DNA from: Pseudomonas neuropathica
GTDB lineage: Bacteria > Pseudomonadota > Gammaproteobacteria > Pseudomonadales > Pseudomonadaceae
Assembly (NCBI RefSeq): GCF_015461835.1
Contig: NZ_JACOPX010000007.1
Location: 62,001-126,000 of the forward strand
Reading direction: 5' to 3'
DNA: 64,000 nt
In this document: positions 19,013 through 27,500 of the stretch, one piece after another
Layout: each line of letters begins with the position of its first letter
Numbering within the stretch: the first letter of the stretch is position 1
Position numbers and translations under genes: made by a program
The notes under the pieces: model-generated
Told to the model about the DNA's origin: nothing
What the model saw: only the letters and a program-made list of their open reading frames with translations
Database searches by the model: none

Positions 19013-19630
19013 ATGCTAAAGCGCTTCGCACCCCTCGTGCCTCTCGCACTCGTCACCCTGTTGTACGGTTGCGCTGCTCATTCTCCAGTTCAAGAGCAGC
19101 CTCAACAGGTTAAAAATTCTGCCACGGCCCAGTCTTCGGTTATTTATCAGGAAGAGCTGGACACCGAAAAAGAACTTAACGAATTCAATGGCAAGAAGCC
19201 TTATCAGCTTCCTGTTTTGGCCGACAGCATCCTTGAACGCGGCATGTCCCTGATCGGTACCCGTTACCGTTTCGGCGGTACCTCTGAAGCCGGTTTCGAT
19301 TGCAGCGGCTTCATCGGTTACCTGTTCCGCGAAGAAGCCGGCATGAACCTGCCACGCTCGACCCGCGAAATGATCAACGTTGATGCGCCGCTGGTCTCGC
19401 GCAGCAACCTTGAGCCGGGCGATCTGCTGTTCTTCGCCACCAACGGTCGTCGCGGTCGTGTCAGTCACGCCGGGATCTACCTCGGTGACAACCAGTTCAT
19501 CCACTCCAGCAGTCGTCGCAGCGGCGGTGTTCGCATCGACAGCCTGGGTGACAGCTACTGGAGCAAGACCTTCATCGAAGCGAAACGCGCTCTGGCCAAC
19601 GCTCCGACTGTAGTCACTGCTCGCAAGTAA
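19013..19630 (+). CDS. NlpC/P60 (C40) peptidase lipoprotein, first copy
   Basis: A 205-residue protein with a lipoprotein signal ending LLYGC (Cys about 20) and a C40 peptidase domain. The catalytic Cys is in GFDCSGFIGYLF (about 100-111), the His in GRVSHAGIYLGDNQF (about 153-167), and the polar third residue just after it. The overall type is that of gamma-D-glutamyl-meso-DAP endopeptidases such as MepS (Spr), which cut peptidoglycan crosslinks at the outer membrane. The ribosome site is weak, so the start rests on the signal peptide and the promoter upstream. A second copy follows. Confidence 0.9.
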   Translation: MLKRFAPLVPLALVTLLYGCAAHSPVQEQPQQVKNSATAQSSVIYQEELDTEKELNEFNGKKPYQLPVLADSILERGMSLIGTRYRFGGTSEAGFDCSGFIGYLFREEAGMNLPRSTREMINVDAPLVSRSNLEPGDLLFFATNGRRGRVSHAGIYLGDNQFIHSSSRRSGGVRIDSLGDSYWSKTFIEAKRALANAPTVVTARK

Positions 19631-19718
19631 TCCCCCGTTGTCGCTGCGTTCGCGGCGACAATCAGGCTTCCGGTAACGGAGTAGACCTAGACTTTACAAG
19701 GTGAAGTTAAAGTCTTAC

Positions 19719-19746
19719 TTGAAGTTTGCCGCGTAGCCGCTAGAAT
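19719..19746 (+). promoter_or_regulatory. Candidate sigma-70 promoter of the second NlpC/P60 gene
   Basis: TTGAAG (19719-19724), 16 bases, TAGAAT (19741-19746). Transcription would start near 19753, before the hairpin at 19767-19796. Confidence 0.55.
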
Positions 19747-19766
19747 CCTGTATCTATATTGATGGC

Positions 19767-19800
19767 AAACCGCCTGCGTGCTCACGCAGGCGGTTTTGTT
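19767..19800 (+). terminator. Terminator-like hairpin in the leader of the second NlpC/P60 gene
   Basis: AAACCGCCTGCGT (19767-19779) pairs with ACGCAGGCGGTTT (19784-19796) around a four-base loop, followed by TGTTTT. It could end the first peptidase transcript. It also lies between the likely promoter and the start of the second gene, so it may act as an attenuator or a protective 5' hairpin. Confidence 0.7.
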
Positions 19801-19849
19801 TTCTGTCCATCGGCAGAAAAAGCCGCAGCCAGATCAGGATGTTCTGCTT

Positions 19850-20386
19850 ATGACGATGTCGGCCCGCCTCACGTTGATGTTCTTCGCAGCGCTGCTCAGC
19901 GCCTGCGCCAGTCGTACGCCGCCACCTGCGCCGGTGGTTCGCGCGCCGGTCGTATTCGGTCCTTCGCAAGCTTTCTCGCCGGCTGCTGAAGACGTGCTGT
20001 TTCGCGCGCTCGGCCTGGTGGGCACGCCGTATCGCTGGGGCGGCAACACGCCGGATTCGGGATTTGATTGCAGCGGGCTGATCGGGTTTGTCTACCGTGA
20101 TGCGGCGGGTATTTCCCTGCCACGCTCCACGCGTGAGCTGATCGTCATGCAGGCGCCGAATGTCGGCAAGGAAGGCTTGCAGGCCGGCGACCTGATCTTC
20201 TTCGCCACCAATGGCGGCTCGCAGGTCAGTCATGCGGGGATTTACGTCGGGGAAGGGCGCTTCGTGCATGCACCGGCCACGGGCGGCACGGTGAAGCTGG
20301 ACAGCCTGTCGAAGGCGTACTGGCAGAAAGCTTATCTGAGTGCCAAGCGGGTGTTGCAGCCGGAGCATCTGGCGCATAACCCGTAA
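19850..20386 (+). CDS. NlpC/P60 (C40) peptidase lipoprotein, second copy
   Basis: A 178-residue protein with a lipobox LLSAC (Cys about 20), a Pro-rich linker (RTPPPAPVVRAPV) and a C40 domain. It has SGFDCSGLIGFVYRD (catalytic Cys), the shared stretch SLPRSTRELI and SQVSHAGIYVGEGRF (catalytic His). It is clearly a paralogue of the gene at 19013-19630 and has the same expected envelope role in peptidoglycan remodelling. The start at 19850 follows AGGAT by about ten bases. ATG 19856 is also possible. A REP pair follows the stop. Confidence 0.9.
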   Translation: MTMSARLTLMFFAALLSACASRTPPPAPVVRAPVVFGPSQAFSPAAEDVLFRALGLVGTPYRWGGNTPDSGFDCSGLIGFVYRDAAGISLPRSTRELIVMQAPNVGKEGLQAGDLIFFATNGGSQVSHAGIYVGEGRFVHAPATGGTVKLDSLSKAYWQKAYLSAKRVLQPEHLAHNP

Positions 20387-20410
20387 TTCAAGTTGCCCAA
20401 AAGCTAATGT

Positions 20411-20498
20411 GTAGGAGTGAGCCTGCTCGCGATGACGGTGTCACATTCAACATCTATGTTGAATGATCGACCGCTATCGCGAGCAGGCTCACTCCTAC
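20411..20498. repeat. REP pair (BIME)
   Basis: GTAGGAGTGAGCCTGCTCGC (20411-20430) and its exact inverse (ending at 20498) flank a short spacer that holds a further inverted repeat (ACATTCAACAT-ATGTTGAATG). It lies between convergent genes. Confidence 0.9.
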
Positions 20499-20520
20499 AG
20501 TTGTTTGTGCATGGCGAAAA

Positions 20521-21834
20521 TTATTTGCTGGCCGACACCCGCCACACCTTATTGCCAACATCATCCGCCACCAGCAAACCACCTTGCTGATCGATCACCA
20601 CGCCTACCGGCCGACCCAAAGCATTCTCGTCCTTGTCGAGGAACCCGGTCAGCACATCCACCGGTTTGCCGCTCGGCTTGCCGCCGGTAAACGGCACGAA
20701 AATCACTTTGTAGCCACTGTGCGGTTTGCGGTTCCATGAGCCGTGCTGGCCGATGAACGCGCCTTCCTTGAACTGCGCGGGCAAGGCGTTGCCCTCGGCA
20801 AAACTCAAGCCCAGCGAGGCGGTGTGTGGCCCGACCGCGTAATCCGGGGCGATGGCCTTGGCCACCAGGTCGGGGTTTTGCGGCGAAACGCGGACATCGA
20901 CATGCTGACCGTAGTAACTGAACGGCCAGCCATAGAATCCGCCGTCCTTCACTGAAGTGATGTAGTCCGGCACCAGATCGCTGCCGATCTCGTCGCGCTC
21001 GTTGACCGCTGTCCACAACGCGCCACTGGTAGGCTCCCACGCCAGGCCGTTGGGGTTGCGGATGCCTGAGGCAAAGATCCGGTGATTGCCTGTCGCCCGA
21101 TCAACTTCCCAGATCGCCGCGCGACCTTCTTCCTTGTCCAGGCCATTTTCGCCGACGTTGCTGTTCGAACCTACGGTGACGTACAGCTTGCTGCCGTCCT
21201 TGCTGGCAATGACGTTTTTGGTCCAGTGGTGATTCAGTGTCCCGCCCGGCAGATCGACAACCTTGATTGGCTGCGACTTGATCTCGGTCGCGCCGGGTTC
21301 GTAGTTGAAGCGCAGCAGGCGATCGGTATCGGCGACGTACAGATCGTTGCCGACCAGGGTCATGCCGAACGGCGAGTTGAGGTTCTGCAGAAACACCGTG
21401 CGGGTCTCGGCGACGCCATCATGATCGGCGTCACGCAGCAAGGTGATGCGGTTCGGACTCGGCACGCCAGCGCCGGCCTTGCCCATGACCTTCTTCATCA
21501 CCCAGCCACGAATGCCACTGCTGTCATCAGGCTTCGGCGGGGCATTGGTTTCCGCCACGAGCACATCGCCGTTGGGCAGCACATAGAGCCAGCGCGGATG
21601 ATCGAGGCCTTCGGCGAATGCCGCGACCTGGGTGCCAGCCGCCGCAGTCGGTTTGCCGCCCTCGGGCCAGCCGATCGCCGGGGCGATGTTCACCGTCGGG
21701 ATCAGGGTCTTGTTTGGTTCGGGCAGTTTTGGTGACGGGCCGGTGCCGTCGGTGACTTGCAGGCTGGAGGATTCACCGCAGGCGGCGAGACCTCCGGCGA
21801 AGGCGATGACAAAAACGAGCTGGGGCTTGCGCAT
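20521..21834 (-). CDS. Sorbosone dehydrogenase-like (PQQ-dependent) lipoprotein
   Basis: A 437-residue lipoprotein ([10 protein letters not shown], Cys about 19) followed by a six-bladed beta-propeller of the soluble glucose/sorbosone dehydrogenase type. Family stretches include [74 protein letters not shown] and [12 protein letters not shown]. The last one holds the usual Arg-Asn substrate region. Such proteins oxidise aldoses or related sugars with PQQ outside the cytoplasm. Neither the substrate nor the cofactor is proven here. Confidence 0.88.
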   Translation of the reverse strand: MRKPQLVFVIAFAGGLAACGESSSLQVTDGTGPSPKLPEPNKTLIPTVNIAPAIGWPEGGKPTAAAGTQVAAFAEGLDHPRWLYVLPNGDVLVAETNAPPKPDDSSGIRGWVMKKVMGKAGAGVPSPNRITLLRDADHDGVAETRTVFLQNLNSPFGMTLVGNDLYVADTDRLLRFNYEPGATEIKSQPIKVVDLPGGTLNHHWTKNVIASKDGSKLYVTVGSNSNVGENGLDKEEGRAAIWEVDRATGNHRIFASGIRNPNGLAWEPTSGALWTAVNERDEIGSDLVPDYITSVKDGGFYGWPFSYYGQHVDVRVSPQNPDLVAKAIAPDYAVGPHTASLGLSFAEGNALPAQFKEGAFIGQHGSWNRKPHSGYKVIFVPFTGGKPSGKPVDVLTGFLDKDENALGRPVGVVIDQQGGLLVADDVGNKVWRVSASK

Positions 21835-21900
21835 TGCTGATCTTCCCTATGAATGCATTCCTAATCATAGAGGAGGGCGCAAGCCCGATGGTTCAACTGC

Positions 21901-22485
21901 TCAGCCGCGGGCTTCCTTGAACAGCACGGCGATGCCCGGGTGATAGTTGCCGGCTTCGCTGCGCAATTTGCGGTAGGCGTAGGGGAAATACCAGGCGACG
22001 GCGCAGGTGTGTTCCTTTTGCAGATCGTCGACCATGTCCTGCAGCTCTTCGGGGCTGGCGCTGTGCTGGGCTTTCTGCGGGGCGACAAACAGGCAGCCGA
22101 GCTTGAGGTCGCTGGCGTAGCTGATGCGTTTGGCGTCGTTGGTGATGTCCAGCAGCGCTTGGGTCAGATTGAGATTCGTGACCCGTGGCCAGCGTTGCGT
22201 GGCCTGAATGAAGGCGCGATCTTCGGCGCCGGCGAGGAACAGGTCGGCGCGGGCATTGCGTTCGCCTTCTTCGTTCTGCTTGCGCGTGGCGGTGTCGTTC
22301 AGCGTGACCAGCTCGGCCATCCAGGCTGCGGCCGAGAGCAATCCGAGATTGGCTTTCTCGTCATGCCAGTAAGGGGTGTCGCTGTCGCCGCGCACGGCGT
22401 TGTAGCGGTCGATACAGTCAAACCAGCGTTCAAGCACCGGGCGCAGGAATTCCAGGCGCGGGTTGCTGATGATCATGCCTTGCAT
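21901..22485 (-). CDS. Conserved hypothetical protein
   Basis: A 194-residue soluble protein with no signal or membrane segment and no domain that I recognise. It is rich in charged and aromatic residues (LEFLRPVLERWFDCIDRYNAVRGD, YWHDEKANLGLLSAAAWMAE) and is probably mostly helical. I choose ATG 22485 because AAAGG lies nine bases upstream. The ATGs at 22494 and 22491 sit directly on that site. It is separated from the cobalamin riboswitch by about 180 bases and points away from it, so it is not part of the B12 operon. Confidence 0.7.
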   Translation of the reverse strand: MQGMIISNPRLEFLRPVLERWFDCIDRYNAVRGDSDTPYWHDEKANLGLLSAAAWMAELVTLNDTATRKQNEEGERNARADLFLAGAEDRAFIQATQRWPRVTNLNLTQALLDITNDAKRISYASDLKLGCLFVAPQKAQHSASPEELQDMVDDLQKEHTCAVAWYFPYAYRKLRSEAGNYHPGIAVLFKEARG

Positions 22486-22663
22486 CGTCATCATCCTTTA
22501 TTGTTGTCGTGGGCTTTTCGAGAAAAGCATGGCTCTTTGATATCATTTGTATCAGTGTGGCACAAGATTGGCGTCAGATAATTGATCGACGGCAGTTATT
22601 CGCCCGATGGCCCCCTCTTTAATTGACGCTCCACCCCCAACCCTCTAACCTTCGCGGCTTGTT

Positions 22664-22860
22664 TCAGGTGCTCTGTGACCTGCGTCGACAGAGTGAAACA
22701 GGGAAGCCGGTGAGGGTTGTCTTCAAGCGAAGAAACACCACGATCCCGGCGCTGCCCCCGCAACGGTAAATGAGTGAAAACTGCGTCGAATGCCACTGCT
22801 CAACAGCGGGAAGGCGCGCAGTCAGGCATGCGCCGCTCATGAGCCCGGAGACCGGCCTGA
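22664..22860 (+). ncRNA. Cobalamin (B12) riboswitch
   Basis: The conserved blocks occur in order: TCAGGTGC near 22664, GTGAAACAGGGAAGCCGGTG (22693-22712), the B12 box GCTGCCCCCGCAACGGTAA (22751-22769), CCACTG (22793-22798), GGGAAGGC (22808-22815), GTCAGG and GAGCCCGGAGACCGGCC (22841-22857). This aptamer binds adenosylcobalamin and turns down downstream genes. The expression platform may be the stem GGCATC/GATGCC (22871-22876 with 22886-22891) before TTTTT, a terminator about 55 bases ahead of cobO. Confidence 0.96.
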
Positions 22861-22954
22861 TCCATCCAGCGGCATCACGGTGGGCGATGCCAGGCTTTTT
22901 GCCGTCTATTCTTGTGCCTGCCCGCCGTTATCCAGCCCCAACGGAGAGCTCCCC

Positions 22955-23566
22955 ATGACTGATTCCCCCGAGCGCGACGAACGCCATCTGGCGCGTATGC
23001 AGCGCAAAAAAGCCGTGATCGACGAACGCATCGCCAACTCGCCCGACGAGTGCGGTCTGGTGCTGGTGCTGACCGGCAACGGCAAAGGCAAAAGCAGCTC
23101 GGCGTTCGGCATGCTCGCCCGTGCCATGGGCCACGGCATGCAGTGCGGCGTGGTGCAGTTCATCAAGGGCCGTAACAGCACCGGTGAGGAGTTGTTCTTC
23201 CGGCGCTTCCCCGAGCAAGTGCGCTTCCACGTGATGGGCGAAGGTTTCACTTGGGAAACCCAGGATCGTCAGCGCGACATCGCCGCCGCCGAAGCCGCGT
23301 GGGCGGTTTCCCGCGAATTGCTGCGTGATCCGTCGATCGGTCTGGTGGTGCTCGACGAATTGAACATCGCCCTCAAGCACGGCTACCTCGATCTCGATCA
23401 GGTGCTCAGCGATCTGCAGGCGCGTCCGCCGATGCAGCATGTGATCATCACCGGTCGTGCAGCCAAGCCGGAAATGATCGAGATGGGTGATACGGTCACC
23501 GAAATGGGCATGCTCAAACACGCCTTCCAGGCCGGCATCAAAGCGCAGAAAGGCGTCGAACTTTGA
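22955..23566 (+). CDS. cobO: Cob(I)yrinic acid a,c-diamide adenosyltransferase
   Basis: A 203-residue CobO/BtuR-type adenosyltransferase, with the P-loop LTGNGKGKSSSAFG (about 36-49) and conserved VVQFIKGRNSTGEE and LVVLDELNIALKHGYLD. It transfers the 5'-deoxyadenosyl group of ATP to reduced corrinoid. The start at ATG 22955 lies after the riboswitch, with GGAGAG a few bases upstream. Readings that begin at 22790 run through the aptamer and are not translated in any sensible model. It is the first gene of the riboswitch-controlled operon. Confidence 0.97.
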   Translation: MTDSPERDERHLARMQRKKAVIDERIANSPDECGLVLVLTGNGKGKSSSAFGMLARAMGHGMQCGVVQFIKGRNSTGEELFFRRFPEQVRFHVMGEGFTWETQDRQRDIAAAEAAWAVSRELLRDPSIGLVVLDELNIALKHGYLDLDQVLSDLQARPPMQHVIITGRAAKPEMIEMGDTVTEMGMLKHAFQAGIKAQKGVEL

Positions 23567-24912
23567 ATCAACCACGTCACTGCCCGGCGGTACTCATCGC
23601 CGCGCCGGCCTCCGGTCAGGGCAAGACCACCGTCACCGCCGCGCTCGCCCGTTTGCATCGCAATCAGGGGCGCAAGGTGCGCGTGTTCAAATGCGGGCCG
23701 GACTTTCTCGATCCGATGATTCTCGAGCGCGCCAGCGGTGCGCCGGTGTATCAACTGGACATGTGGATGGTCGGCGAGCAGGAAAGTCGTCGTCTGTTGT
23801 GGGAAGCCGCCGCCGAGGCGGACCTGATTCTGATTGAAGGTGTGATGGGCCTGTTTGATGGCACACCCTCCAGCGCCGATCTGGCGCGGCATTTTGGTGT
23901 ACCGGTGCTCGGGGTGATTGACGGCACAGCCATGGCGCAGACTTTTGGTGCGTTGGCGCTCGGTTTGGCGAAATACCAGCCGGACCTGCCGTTTGCTGGC
24001 GTGCTGGCCAACCGTGTCGGCACCTTGCGCCATGCGCAATTGCTCGAAGGCAGCCTCACCGAAGGTCTGCGCTGGTATGGCGCGTTGTCCCGCGAGACCG
24101 GCATCGAACTGCCAAGTCGTCATCTCGGCCTGGTCCAGGCCAGCGAACTGAATGATCTGGATGTGCGTCTCGACGCCGCCGCCGACGCATTGGCCAGCAG
24201 TTGCGAGGTAGCGCTGCCACCGGCCGTGGAGTTTGCCGCACCGGACGTGATCGCTGTCGAGCCGTTGCTGAAGAATGTGCGGATTGCCGTCGCCCGTGAT
24301 GAAGCGTTTGCTTTCACCTACGGCGCGAGTCTCGATCTGTTGCGGGCGATGGGCGCCGAGTTGAGTTTCTTCTCGCCGATCCGCGACTCGCAATTGCCTG
24401 CGGCGGATAGCCTGTATTTGCCCGGTGGGTATCCGGAACTGCACCACGTTGCGTTGTCGCAGAACACCGCGATGTGTGAGGCGATTCGCGCGCATCATGC
24501 GGCGGGTAAGCCGTTGCTCGCCGAGTGTGGCGGGATGCTGTATCTGCTGGATTCGTTGACTGACGTTGAAGGCACCCGCGCTGAATTGGTCGGGCTGCTT
24601 AAGGGCGATGCGGTGATGCAAAAGCGTCTGGCGGCGCTGGCGTTGCAAGCGGTGGATCTGCCGGAAGGTTCGCTGCGTGGGCACACTTATCATCATTCGT
24701 TGACGACGACTGAGTTGACGCCGATTGCCCGTGGCTTGAGCCCGAATGGTGGGCGCGGTGCCGAGGCGGTTTATCGGGAAGGGCGGATGACGGCGTCGTA
24801 TGTGCATTTCTATTTCCCGTCGAATCCGACTGCGATTGCTGCATTGTTTGCGCCAGACCGTGAGGCCGCCTTCGCGAGCAAGCTCGCTCCCACAGGGGAT
24901 CGTGTTTCTTGA
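23563..24912 (+). CDS. cobB: Cobyrinic acid a,c-diamide synthase with a REP-encoded tail
   Basis: A 449-residue enzyme that amidates the a and c side chains of cobyrinic (or hydrogenobyrinic) acid with glutamine and ATP. The N-terminal DTBS-type domain has IAAPASGQGKTTVTAA (about 12-27) and KCGPDFLDP. The C-terminal triad glutaminase has LAECGGMLYLLDS (Cys about 322) and a late His. The start is TTG 23563, overlapping the cobO stop (TTGA). The final 18 residues (from DREAAF) are read through a REP element and extend the usual end of the family. Confidence 0.94.
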   Translation: MNQPRHCPAVLIAAPASGQGKTTVTAALARLHRNQGRKVRVFKCGPDFLDPMILERASGAPVYQLDMWMVGEQESRRLLWEAAAEADLILIEGVMGLFDGTPSSADLARHFGVPVLGVIDGTAMAQTFGALALGLAKYQPDLPFAGVLANRVGTLRHAQLLEGSLTEGLRWYGALSRETGIELPSRHLGLVQASELNDLDVRLDAAADALASSCEVALPPAVEFAAPDVIAVEPLLKNVRIAVARDEAFAFTYGASLDLLRAMGAELSFFSPIRDSQLPAADSLYLPGGYPELHHVALSQNTAMCEAIRAHHAAGKPLLAECGGMLYLLDSLTDVEGTRAELVGLLKGDAVMQKRLAALALQAVDLPEGSLRGHTYHHSLTTTELTPIARGLSPNGGRGAEAVYREGRMTASYVHFYFPSNPTAIAALFAPDREAAFASKLAPTGDRVS

Positions 24913-24957
24913 GCAAGCACCCCGTCCAATGTGGGAGCGAGCTTGCTCGCGAAGAGG
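24868..24957. repeat. REP pair overlapping the cobB 3' end
   Basis: CTTCGCGAGCAAGCTCGCTC with CCACAG (24870-24895) faces GTGGGAGCGAGCTTGCTCGC with GAAG (24931-24954). The left copy is translated as the CobB tail. The right copy ends within three bases of the bluB ATG and supplies its GAAGAGG ribosome site. Confidence 0.92.
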
Positions 24958-24959
24958 CC

Positions 24960-25610
24960 ATGACCGACAACGCATTCTCCGAAGCCGAGCGCCAAGCGGT
25001 TTACCGTGCCATTGCCGAACGCCGCGACATGCGCCACTTCACTGGCGGCTCCGTGGAACCGGAGTTGTTGCGCCGACTACTGGAAGCCGCCCACCAGGCC
25101 CCAAGCGTCGGCCTGATGCAGCCATGGCGTTTCATCCGCATCAGCGACCGCAGCCTGCGCGGGCAGATCCAGAATCTGGTGGAAGAAGAACGCATCCGCA
25201 CAGCCGAAGCCCTCGGCGAGCGCAGTGACGAGTTCATGAAGCTCAAGGTCGAAGGCATCAATGATTGCGCCGAAGTGCTGGTCGCCGCGTTGATGGATGA
25301 TCGCGAAAAGCACATTTTCGGTCGCCGTACATTGCCGGAAATGGACATGGCCTCACTGTCCTGCGCGATCCAGAATCTGTGGCTGGCCTCGCGCGCCGAA
25401 GGTCTGGGCATGGGCTGGGTCTCGCTGTTCGAGCCGCAAGCGTTGGCGGATCTGCTGAAGCTGCCCGAGGGTGCCAAGCCACTGGCGGTTTTATGCCTGG
25501 GCCCGGTCAAGGAATTCTATCCGGCGCCGATGCTGGTACTCGAAGGATGGGCGCAGGCGCGGCCGCTCAATGAGCTGCTGTACGAAAATTATTGGGGAGT
25601 GAGTCAATGA
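24960..25610 (+). CDS. bluB: 5,6-dimethylbenzimidazole synthase
   Basis: A 216-residue nitroreductase-fold flavoenzyme that destroys FMNH2 with O2 to make the lower ligand of B12. Family stretches are [40 protein letters not shown] (about 20-59) and [20 protein letters not shown] 24960 is chosen. A reading from 24909 would add residues coded by the REP copy. Its presence shows that the operon makes its own DMB under aerobic conditions. The stop overlaps the next start (ATGA). Confidence 0.95.
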   Translation: MTDNAFSEAERQAVYRAIAERRDMRHFTGGSVEPELLRRLLEAAHQAPSVGLMQPWRFIRISDRSLRGQIQNLVEEERIRTAEALGERSDEFMKLKVEGINDCAEVLVAALMDDREKHIFGRRTLPEMDMASLSCAIQNLWLASRAEGLGMGWVSLFEPQALADLLKLPEGAKPLAVLCLGPVKEFYPAPMLVLEGWAQARPLNELLYENYWGVSQ

Positions 25611-26515
25611 GTGTGGCGTTGTTGAGTGTCGCCGCAGTGGCGCTGGATGCGCTGTTGGGTGAACCGAAACGCTGGCATCCGCTGGTGGCGTTCGGCAATT
25701 TCGCCGGGCGCATCGAGCAACGCTTCAACGCCGGTGGCCGGGGTTGGCGCAGCCATGGGGTCACTGCGTGGGTGATCGCGGTGCTGCCGCTGACCTTGCT
25801 CGCCACGGCGTTTTCCTGGGCGCCATACGTGGGCTGGATCGTCGAGATTCTCGCGCTGTATTGCGCCCTCGGCATGCGCAGCCTCGGTGAGCATGTCGCG
25901 CCGGTCGCCGCCGCGTTGCGCGCGGATGATCTGGACGAGGCGCGCAAGCGTGTCGGCTATCTGGTCAGCCGTCAGACCGATGAACTCGACAGCACCGCCG
26001 TCGCCCGCGCCGCCACTGAGTCGGTGCTGGAAAACGGCAGTGATGCGGTGTTTGCCGCACTGTTCTGGTTTGTCGTGGCCGGTGCACCCGGCGTGGTTCT
26101 TTATCGTCTGAGCAACACGCTGGATGCGATGTGGGGCTATCGCAACGAACGCTTCGAACGCTTCGGTTGGGCGGCGGCAAAAATCGACGACGTGTTGAAC
26201 TACATTCCTGCGCGTCTGGTGGCATTGACGTACGCGCTGCTGGGTAAAACCCGACTCGCGCTGAAGTGCTGGCGCACCCAGGCGCCGAAGTGGGACAGCC
26301 CCAACGCTGGCCCGGTGATGGCTGCCGGGGCGGGTGCCTTGGGCGTGGAACTCGGTGGCCCGGCGATCTATCACGGCGAACTGCATGAGCGCCCGCAACT
26401 CGGCGAAGGCGCTCCAGCGGATGCCGATTCCATCGATCGCGGCTGGCAATTGGTCCAGCGCGGGGTATGGTTATGGCTGCTGATTCTCTGCGTGGGGGCT
26501 GAATTCTATGCTTGA
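25607..26515 (+). CDS. cbiB: Adenosylcobinamide-phosphate synthase
   Basis: A 302-residue inner-membrane protein (also called CobD in Pseudomonas naming) that joins adenosylcobyric acid to aminopropanol phosphate. The N-terminal [23 protein letters not shown] (about 11-33) and the later [34 protein letters not shown] are the main family signatures. About five membrane segments are expected. The start overlaps the bluB stop, and the end overlaps the decarboxylase gene by eight bases. The latter makes the aminopropanol donor. Confidence 0.95.
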   Translation: MSVALLSVAAVALDALLGEPKRWHPLVAFGNFAGRIEQRFNAGGRGWRSHGVTAWVIAVLPLTLLATAFSWAPYVGWIVEILALYCALGMRSLGEHVAPVAAALRADDLDEARKRVGYLVSRQTDELDSTAVARAATESVLENGSDAVFAALFWFVVAGAPGVVLYRLSNTLDAMWGYRNERFERFGWAAAKIDDVLNYIPARLVALTYALLGKTRLALKCWRTQAPKWDSPNAGPVMAAGAGALGVELGGPAIYHGELHERPQLGEGAPADADSIDRGWQLVQRGVWLWLLILCVGAEFYA

Positions 26516-27500
26516 GCACGGTGGCCGGCTGCGCAAGGCTGCACACGATTACGGCATTGCCGAGGCGGACTGGCTCGACCTGTCCAGCGGCCTCGCGCCG
26601 TGGCCATTTCCGATCCCGGAAATCCCGCTGCGCGCCTGGGCGCGCTTGCCGGAAACCGATGACGGCCTGGAGCAAGCTGCGTGCGATTACTACGGTGCCG
26701 CGCAAGTGCTGCCGGTGGCCGGATCGCAGATGGCCATCCAGTTGCTGCCGCGTTTGCGCCGGGCCGGCAAGGTCGGCGTGTTGTCGCCGTGTTATGCCGA
26801 GCACGCCGAAGCCTGGCGCCGCAGTGGTTACATCGTGCGCGAAGTGCTGGAGCAGGAAGTCGAATTCTTTCTCGACAGCCTCGACGTGCTGGTAGTGGTC
26901 AACCCTAACAACCCGACCGGCCTGAGCCTGACCCCGGCACGATTGCTCGACTGGCACGCGCGGCTCGCCCGGCGTGGTGGCTGGCTGGTGGTCGATGAAG
27001 CTTTCATGGACAACACGCCACAACTGAGCCTGGCCCCGCATGCCCATCAAGTCGGGCTGATTGTGCTGCGCTCGTTCGGCAAGTTTTTCGGTTTGGCCGG
27101 GGTGCGTCTGGGCTTTGTCCTGGCCGAACGCAAGTTGCTCAAACTGCTCGCTGAACAAGTCGGGCCATGGGCGGTGAGCGGGCCAACTCGAGTGCTGGGC
27201 CAGGCATGCCTGCAAGACACCGAAGGTCACACCCGCCAACGGATTCGCAGCGATGAGGCCAGCGAACGATTGGCAACGCTGCTTGAACGCTACGGCTTCA
27301 AGCCCCAGGGCGGTTGCGCGCTGTTCCAGTGGCTGATCACCGAGCATGCCGAAACGCTGCACGCATTCATGGCCCGTCGCGGCATCCTCCTGCGCATTTT
27401 TACCCACAACAGCAGTCTGCGTTTTGGTCTGCCCGCCGATGCGACTGAAGAGACGCGCCTCGAACAGGCTTTGATAGCCTTCACCAAGGATCACCCATGA
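26508..27500 (+). CDS. cobD: Threonine-phosphate decarboxylase
   Basis: A 330-residue PLP-dependent aminotransferase-fold enzyme (CobD in Salmonella, CobC in Pseudomonas literature). It makes (R)-1-amino-2-propanol O-2-phosphate from threonine phosphate for the CbiB step. Landmarks are the N-terminal [15 protein letters not shown] (about 127-138), VVDEAFMD (about 162-169) and the PLP lysine in [18 protein letters not shown] (about 184-201). It is eight bases overlapped with cbiB upstream and four with cobQ downstream. Confidence 0.95.
   Translation: MLEHGGRLRKAAHDYGIAEADWLDLSSGLAPWPFPIPEIPLRAWARLPETDDGLEQAACDYYGAAQVLPVAGSQMAIQLLPRLRRAGKVGVLSPCYAEHAEAWRRSGYIVREVLEQEVEFFLDSLDVLVVVNPNNPTGLSLTPARLLDWHARLARRGGWLVVDEAFMDNTPQLSLAPHAHQVGLIVLRSFGKFFGLAGVRLGFVLAERKLLKLLAEQVGPWAVSGPTRVLGQACLQDTEGHTRQRIRSDEASERLATLLERYGFKPQGGCALFQWLITEHAETLHAFMARRGILLRIFTHNSSLRFGLPADATEETRLEQALIAFTKDHP

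Noticed and set aside
22790..22954. A longer start for cobO within the riboswitch
   Set aside because: It would translate the cobalamin aptamer. The downstream ATG has a ribosome site and the family N-terminus.
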